Shown: piece by piece, positions 26,201 through 35,200 of the stretch | Numbering within the stretch: position 1 is the stretch's first letter | Layout of the letters: every line of letters starts with the position of its first letter | Source of the DNA: Brachypterus glaber | Taxonomy: Eukaryota; Arthropoda; Insecta; Coleoptera; Kateretidae | Direction of reading: 5' to 3' | Assembly: GCA_958510825.1 (NCBI GenBank) | Contig: OY294046.1 | Location: 12,490,486-12,554,485, forward strand | DNA length: 64,000 nt | Made by a program: the position numbers and the translations under genes | The notes under the pieces: model-generated | Database searches by the model: none | Told to the model about the DNA's origin: nothing | Seen by the model: the letters and a program-made list of their open reading frames with translations, nothing else

Positions 26201-29200
26201 TAAATTTCTCGAACTTATTTCTGAATAACCCTGTATAAGTATATTAACAGCTGGAGATCAAACATTTTTATTTTTTTTTAGCATAAAAAATAAAACATTT
26301 TTCGACAAAGGTCCTTAACTAAAAACTTACCGGGTACGTATCTTCTGTACTTCCTGTATTTATACGATATACTTTTTTAAAAATACTTAAAGCTTCGTCA
26401 TTTCTTCCTGCTGTCATCAGAAATTTAGGACTTTCAGGAAGAAACATAAATGCAATTCCACTAATAAAAGGAGCTAATGAGCTAATGAGTAAAAATATAT
26501 TCCATGAATGAATTTCTAAAAATATTAAAAATGACTTATTAAACTAATAATTACAATTACTTAATTAAATATTCCATTAGCCTATTTTTCCAATCATCGT
26601 ACAGAATGATATTGGTAAACTGCCGTTTCGGGCTACTGGCCCTCGTCAGTGTCAAGAGTCAACCCTCTAGGCTGTATAAACCAGCATAAAAAATAGATAG
26701 TGACTGCTACCCCGTTTGCAAGGAATCATAGCTCTGTACGCGCGGATCGATAGGTATGTGGCTCGCGCTCCATGCGCGGCTTGTTACTTTCATATACAGG
26801 GTGATTAGTAACTGCCATGCCAAAATTTAAGAGATGGTTCTACATCTAAAAATATAAAAAAAAGTTTTTATAAAGGGTGGTCCGGAAATGAGCCCTTCGA
26901 AGATGACATACTGAATGGGGAACAAATAAGCTTATAAGAGCATCAATAAAATTTTAATGCTGCAGGGTGATTCTTCATTTAAAACTGAGCAAAATAGTAT
27001 TCTTCACCAAAACACCTAAATTTAATGTTAAAGGAGTAATAGCCTTTTAAAAAGAAACGTTTTTGGTGGCACAACATGTTACTTCCTCTTAATTGCATTT
27101 TTTTTAAACGGTTGCTCCTACAGTATTACACTATATGACATTTTTGGTGATGTGTTTTTATTCAAGAAATCTATATTTTTTACAAAAAAATTCAAAAAAG
27201 CTACACTTAAAAAAGTTTGGGGTAAAAATGTATTGTCCGTCTAGGCACGCATCTTGATAAATTCAAAAAAATAAATTAACATAAACTTATTGCCCTAGTA
27301 TACATGCAAAAGCTCGTCGCTCTAGCTTAAAGGGTACCAGAGTTTTTTAATTAAAAACCTTATTCTTATTACAAGTTTAAAAGGCCGTAGCTCCTTTGGG
27401 GCTCATTTTCGGACCAACCTTTATAGTTTTTTTTTGATATTTTTGGATGTAGAATTACTTCTTAAATTTTGGCATGCCAGTTATTGATCACCCTGTAGAT
27501 TAGGTTAGTTCATGTTTTATGTGAATAAAATGAAGGAAGGTGCGTTATTTGCAACATTTGAAGAATTGGAAAAGAAAATAAAAGAATATGAAACAACCAA
27601 ATTCATTACTCTACAAAAAAGGAATTCCTGTTCATTATTTAAAGCGGTAACAAAGTATCCTAGAGGTTCAAAAGGCAATCAAGATCTTAAGTATAATTTT
27701 ATTGAGTACGCATGTGGTGTGGTCCACTGAAATTCGTCCAGAATAGGGCTCTCGACTATTTTTAAATTCAATAATTTTTTACCTGTATACCCTGTATATG
27801 TGTACTCTAAAACCAAAAAGTTTTTGCTTCGTTTAGGGGTGGAAAGTCTTCCAAATTTGATATTTTTCTGATTTTTGCATGTTGGGAAACTTGATATTTC
27901 TTGGTTGTTAAAAGAGAAAGTAATATGGAACAAAATCCATTTTTAAGCAACTATTCAGCTACCTTTTTTTTCTAAAACACTTGTTTTCCCAAAAAATTTA
28001 AAATAGGTTAAAATGGCATCCAAAGTTTGACATAAAATTCGACAAAATCACGACTTTTTTTTCAATAGTGCTTTATAGGGCTGACTTAGGGGTTCAATTC
28101 TTATTTGTAGAAAGGGCTATATCGTGCATTTCAGATTATAAAAAATAGAGAAAACGAAGATAGAACGATCAGACTGACATGACGAGACGGCCCGTCCGAC
28201 GCTCTGTATTTTATTTAAAGAAAAACTAAATCGTACACTTTTCGCGATTTCGATGGTAACTTGTCTAATGTAGCATTTGCAATTTCGGAGAGATTTGTAG
28301 GCGTATAAAGCATATACTCTTCTTCAATCATTTTTAATCAATTTTACACAAGGTTTTTGCACAGAATCTCGAGTCAACCACCTGTTTACATAATAAACAA
28401 ACAAGTTTGAAGTATGGCTGTCATCAAATTCAAAGAGTGCTGCCGCCAGTGGTGATTTTACTAACTAACTTTTTTTTACGGCGTACAACAATGAACTCAT
28501 TTTTTTACCGTAAAAAAATAGATCACTTGTAACTAGTGTGTTCAGTTATAAAATATAAACATTTTAGTACGCTTGAAGAAAAATTAATTTATTTGGAACT
28601 GGTCGAACGCAAAAATAATTGAAAATTGGACGGTTCAATTAATATTTTTATAATTTTGAATAAAATTAAAAAAATTCCTGTCCTTATATTTATAAAAATA
28701 TTGAAAAAGGAATAGGCATTTTAATACCTTCTTCCAAAATTGAAAAAGCCACCATTCGTTTTATTTTCGAAAATTTTACATACCAAAATTTGATCCAAGA
28801 TTAAAGTATAAATTTTGAGGTAATATAGCCCAAGCAAGGAGTGGCAAAAACACAGTTCCACTACTAAAAATAACTCCTAATACCATTTGTACTCTCGCCC
28901 TGTGTCTCGCACAGTGATATTCTGATAAGTAGCATGTCAAAGCTGCAAAGGGCCCATTGATTCTGAAAAATGAACACATTATTAAAAGAACCTAAAATTA
29001 GAACAAAAATTATAAGATCTAGAACTAGCATAGTATATTCTATAACTAGTATGGAATAGACAATATTCCGCGCGAGCGGAAAGTTTGTCATACGAGCCGG
29101 CAGGAGAGTGTGACGGTCCCGCGAGCGCGGAATGACTATTCCATGCGTGTTGTAGGCTATACTTTTTCTTCGACTGCAAATATAAAACACTGTATTGCTT

Positions 29201-32200
29201 TAAACTGCGGACAATGTTAAAATTTTTTTTTTTGTGACTCGACATTGTAAATGCAACAAAACACATATTTTTAAATAAAGCAATTAATGTTATTTAATAA
29301 TTTTGTCAAATCAGTACTTAAAAAAGATTTTTATTTAATTTTAGCACATAATTACAAATTATAATGCAAAAGTTGAAGGTTATGTCAGATCGTTGTGACA
29401 GATATCAGGTTTAAATATTTAACAATAGATGGAGCAGTTTTAATTTTGTGAACTAAATTGATAAAAAACTGGCCAAACATTAAGAAAAACTAATAAACTT
29501 TATGTAATTTTAAAGCAAAACTTTAAATTGCATTAAATTATTCAATTTTTCATGTAAAATATATATATTTTTACTAATTTTGCCACAGTTTTCTTTACTT
29601 TCATAAACAAGAAATGTCACTACATGTGCTCATTCTAACACTTGATACGGAATATTCATACCGTATCTAGAGCTAGAATGGATTCATTCTGTGTTTGAAA
29701 AGTGTGTGTGTTTGCTTACATTCTAAAGCAGTCGTAGAAACGATGGAACCTGTATTGGGGGTCGATTTTTTCGTTATTTTTTTGGTATCTCTTCGCGTTT
29801 TCAAGATATGAGCAAAAAGGTATGTGATATTTTTAAGCAGGGTAATTAAGAAAATTTCATTCTTTTTTTTAAATTTTAAATTTTGCGGTCAATTTAAATT
29901 TCGCTGTTAATTTAAAGTTTGCGCATGCGCATTCCGTAGACCGCTGCTAGATCTTCATGACATGATCTCCTAATGACTTCACAATGAGGAGTCATCTGTA
30001 GTCGATCATGAACTCAGAGAAAAACATCATTACATGATTTCATAATGACTTCCACGTGAAATAGCAAATGTTGTCCGGGTGATAAAGGAGGCTGTAGATT
30101 CTTTAACCCTTCGTTAGGCGCGCCTCTTTTTGTAACGTGCTTAGGCGCGCGGTCTACACTTGTAGACCATTTTATTTTTTGTTTAAAAAAAAACACATTT
30201 ATATTTTTAAAAACCAAATATCTTGTGTTATTTATTTGGTTGTATTTAAAAGTTATTTACATATTTTTTTCAAATTATTATTGTTTTAGTAAGTGTTAAG
30301 GGTAAAAGAAAAATGATATACAATTCTAACATATATTTTACATCTGTACGGTAATTTGTAAAAAAAAATAAAAATAACTTAAAAAACTTTCTGAAACTAA
30401 AACATTTGTTTTTTTTTAACATGTACGATTATAAAAAAATAAAAAACACCTAAATTAAAAGAAAAAAATATTATAAAATTTGACTCGAAATCATGCAATC
30501 ATGCGCCTTGTACATGTGCTCTTTGCAATCGTAGTTATGATATTTTGAGTATTTTTTTTTTCGATTTTTTCCCTTCTTAGGCACATTTAGTGTCCAAAGT
30601 AATTTTTAATTTTATAGAACAGAAAATTACCTTATTTATCAAAAAAAAATTACGTATGAGCTCTTTCATGCCCAAAAAGACTCGTTCCAGTGTCTTCCTA
30701 TAAACCGCTATTTTTTTTTGGTGGTAAAGACATATTGTATCTTTAATTTATCTTTAAACTAATAAACTAACTTTGAAAAACAATATTCACAAAAAGAAAC
30801 CAAAAAAATTTACACAAAATAAAAAAATGCAAAAATAAAAAAGGAGACGTGGTTATTCGCGCGGTCTACAATTGTAGACCAGGCAGGTTTCAATATGAAT
30901 AAAAACAATATTATACCCATTCAAAGTGTGAATTATTACTGATCTAATAGATTGATGCATAATGCACAGCTACTCGAAGGGGCGCAAAAAGTTACCCAGC
31001 TAAAAAAAAGCATGGTCTACTGTCGTAGACCGTGCGCCTAACGAAGGGTTAAGGAAATGAAATAATTGAGTAGGATGAATAACTGCCTTAAACCAGTCTT
31101 GGGACTGTAAACTTGATGATTATAAATTTTTTTTGAATTACTTACATGAACCCTTCAAAAAATTTGGCAATCAACAAAAAAATAAAGTTTTGTGATAAAG
31201 CTCCCATGACAACAAAAAATGCATCTAAAAGAAATCCGATTATCATTAATTTTTTCCTACCTAACGTGTCACATAGGTATCCCCATATGAAAGCACTGGA
31301 AATCATTCCTAGAAAAATAAAAAACAAATAATATTTTGTAATATTATTTTTACTGCAACTAAAATTATTCAGCAAAAAATATTATAAAGGGCGTTTTAAA
31401 AATATAATAAATTAATAGCAAAAAAACATTTTTAAGAACAAGCTTTTATTTAAGTGCACTAATAAGAAAAAAATAAATTTTCAAGTAAATCAAATCCATC
31501 ATTTTGATTCATTATACAATTTTATATGATATAATGTAACAAAATGATGGGTTTTATTTACTTAAAAGTTTATTTTCTTCTTTTTAGTGCACTTAAATAA
31601 AAGCTTGTTCTTAAAAGTGTTTTTTTACTATTAATTTATTTTTTATATTAGTCGTCAAAATTTTGTGGGATAAAAACATTTTTTTAAATAGGGGCGCCGA
31701 AATGCAAAGTTCGGCCCTGTGTATTATTCAATCAATATAAATCCTTACATGTATATTTGTTTATGACTGACTGACAGAAATTTTGATGACTGAAAAAAAA
31801 GGTCTCACATCTAATAAGGTGTGGGTAAAAAAAAGTTTTTTTTTTAATTTTAAGAGTGGGGAGGTTGGGGGTAATTTTTTTATAAAATTGTATTGTAATC
31901 AAAGATAAGCATGTGTACCGAATTTTAGCTCTCTACGTTTATTCTAAGTGAGTGAAACAGAGAGGGGGTAAACTTAACCTTATACGTATATGGGGGGTGA
32001 TGGGGGGATAAGGGGGAATGTAAAATTTATTTTAAAATTTTATTATCACTGGATGAGTATGTAACCTAATTTTAGTTTTAAATTATGTCATGTGGGTAAA
32101 AAATGTATATTCTTTCAATTTTAGTGACGGGGGGATGGGGAGGAAATTTTTATATAATATTGTTTTGTTAACAGAGTTAAGCATTTGTACCAAATTTTAG

Positions 32201-35200
32201 CTTTCTAAGTATATTCTAAGTGGGTGAAACAGAGAGAATGACTACCTTAGCCTTATACGCGTATGGGGGGTGATGGGGAGAATAGGGGGGATGTAAAATT
32301 TATTGTAAAATTTTACTATTACTAAATAAGTATGCAACCTAATTTTAGTTTTAAATTATCTTATGTGGCTAAAAAATGGATTTTTTAAATTTTTGAGGTG
32401 GGGTGGTTGGGGGATAAGTTTTATATAAAATTGTATTGTCAGCCGAGTTAAGCATGTATACCAAATTTTAGCTTTCTAAGCATATTCTAAGTGGTCGAAA
32501 AAGCCTTTGGAAAATTTGCCCTAAACAAACATACTAACAACAAACATTGCAAGTTAAATAAAAGCTTTTTAATTAATAATATCAAAAGAATCAGAAATAA
32601 ACCTTAAGGGAGCTACACCGCTCCAAGGTACCGTTTTAATAAGGGTTTTTATTAAATATCCCTATAAGTTACAGTGTAACTATTAATTACAGCAACCATA
32701 TTTTGCACACGCCCTAACATTAATAAAGGCGATTTCATATCATATGAGTCATATGTAATTCTTATTTGGTAACCTTAAACAGCGGAGTGCGAGTACGACT
32801 CCCTAGTAAAAAATACATAAAAAGTAACTTTATGTAAATTGCAAAAAAAATTTCATGTTCTGAGGATAAAAAATATGAACTAAAAAGTACTCCATGAAAC
32901 ATTTCTATTTGTGATGCAATTTCTTGAAAATGGTGGACCGCGGTACACCGGTGTTACATAAAGAGTATCTTTTTTATGCATTTTAAACTAAGGAATCCTA
33001 TTTTATTAAGAAAATGTCAAAAAACTCTGTAGACAAAAAAGTTTGAGGAAAAAAAGTGCCAACGCTTCCAATTCTGCATTCCTGTTTAAATGTATTATTT
33101 AATATAAAACTAGATGAAACGTTGCAAGCACCCTGTCAAAACATCGGCACTATTGGGAAAACTAACAACATGCAATTAGAACAGGGTAGCATAACATAAT
33201 TACAATTTTACTACTACTGCTCATTGCACAAACTAACTTGTATAATATTTATATTAAACTTTAGCTTTACTTGTACACTTAATATATAATTAAAATGAAT
33301 AATAAAAATATGTTTTTTTACTTGAATGCAAGTTGAACCTATTAATTACGATTTTTGATTGATTTTAAAAACAAATGAATGGAAGCTTAAAATTTGTACA
33401 CTAGAGCCATCTAGTTTGCAAATTTTAAACTAGGTGTTTTGTTTGATTTTAAATTCTGTATCTTTAAAACATTATATTCTAGCAAAAAACTGTATATAAC
33501 ATTTTTTATAGGGCTTAAAAAGAGCTTTTATTTAAAATATAATTTTTTGACATGGGGTTATAAATATGTGAGATATGCTAAAAAAACCTTTTACTGCTTT
33601 AAACGCCAATATCTCGAAAACAATGCGTTTTAGGAAAACGTTGTTTATAACATTTGTTGACCAATTTAAAATTATCTTTTATATAAGTGCTAAATTAATC
33701 AAATACAATAATAATTGCCTTAATTATAAACAAAAAACACTAAAAATAGGAGTTTTACCCTATTTTTACCCCCTTACCCCCAATCGTTTACCCCCAAAAT
33801 CTAATCAGCTCTTCGGAATACGGTAAGAAACAATATGCAAAAAACCGCAAGTCGATATCTCATGTAGAAATGGAGTTAGAGAGTTTACACCCAGACAGAT
33901 AGACGGACAGACGGACAGACAGACGGACGCAAAATTTTTTTTTACTTATTTCGACTCTGGTATAAAACGTCTAGAAATGTGAAAAAAACGTGGTCAAAGA
34001 TTTTGACTTTTCGGAGAAGATTTCAATACATCGGCACTCTTAGTAGCACTAAGTGCCGATGTAATACACAGAATAACTGCATTGGCAAGGTATTGGATAA
34101 GCTTAATTTTATTGCTCTAGTTCCGGAGATAGATATAAAAATCTTATTTTAGACCGACACTTTGGAGGGCCGTAGCTGCCCAAATAGGGTGTATTTGCGG
34201 ACTAAGATCTTAAAATATTACTTCCATTTTTAAAACACCCTGTATAGTAGCCTTTGCCAAATCCCATTGTTTGTTAAAACAGTTATCGGGTATTAGTAGG
34301 TATTATTCGTTTTTCATTTACAGAATTTGAATTGAAAATTTTATGAACTTTTTTTATTTTTATTTCTTTTTTAATTGCCATTGGCAAGATTGGATTGAAA
34401 AAATGATGTTTCGACAATTTAATGTTTTAATTATTGAATTCTAATTTTTATAATTAATCTACATTTATTTGGGTCGTTTTTTCTATTTTTTTTTCGACTC
34501 CCCAGGGGGGGGACGGCAATAATTATTTAATGTTTCTAACTTGAATTATAAGATAATTTTGTTCTGGCATATTAAAAATGTTACAGAATGAGTTTTCATG
34601 CATTTGATGCACGGGAATAATTTTAAAGCAAATTTCTTTTGATACAGCAAAACAAAATGGTCAATAAGTCAAACTGAGCAAGCCCATAAATACCAACATG
34701 GAAATTACCTAGGGATATTTTTTCTTTCTGTTACTGTCAGATCAAACTGGTGTTGTATGCATAAATATTGGGAGCGCTTATGTGCAGCTCTTTATGCCGC
34801 ATTTTCATAAACTGCGCTAGCGCACGCGCATGCGCTCACCGTTTTTCAATATGTTATTTTAAATAAAAAACATTTTTTTACAAAAAAAAACGTTAAAGTA
34901 AACCAAGGCCCCCTTATTAAAAAAAAGTTCGAACCAAGAAAAAACCAAAACAAACTCCTGCACAGAGAGCTGCAATTAGGCGCTTGTATAAATATTATTT
35001 AATAATATCGAAATGGTGCAGATGCGTAAACAAAATACAAAAAATTCTAAATTTTAAAAATATCAAAAAATTCATATCACAAAATCTAGATTTGATAGAA
35101 AAAAACGACAAATGGGTAGAGATTCAGCGCATTTAAATCTTTCTATTCTTGATAATTCTTTGGAAAGATGATTTGATTGTAGAACACTGTTATACTTGTA

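Noticed and set aside
28864..29266. 108- and 94-codon minus frames next to gene A's TM4-5 exon
   Set aside because: One is the exon in the wrong frame; both run into the 707-bp repeat, and similar frames occur in the other two copies.
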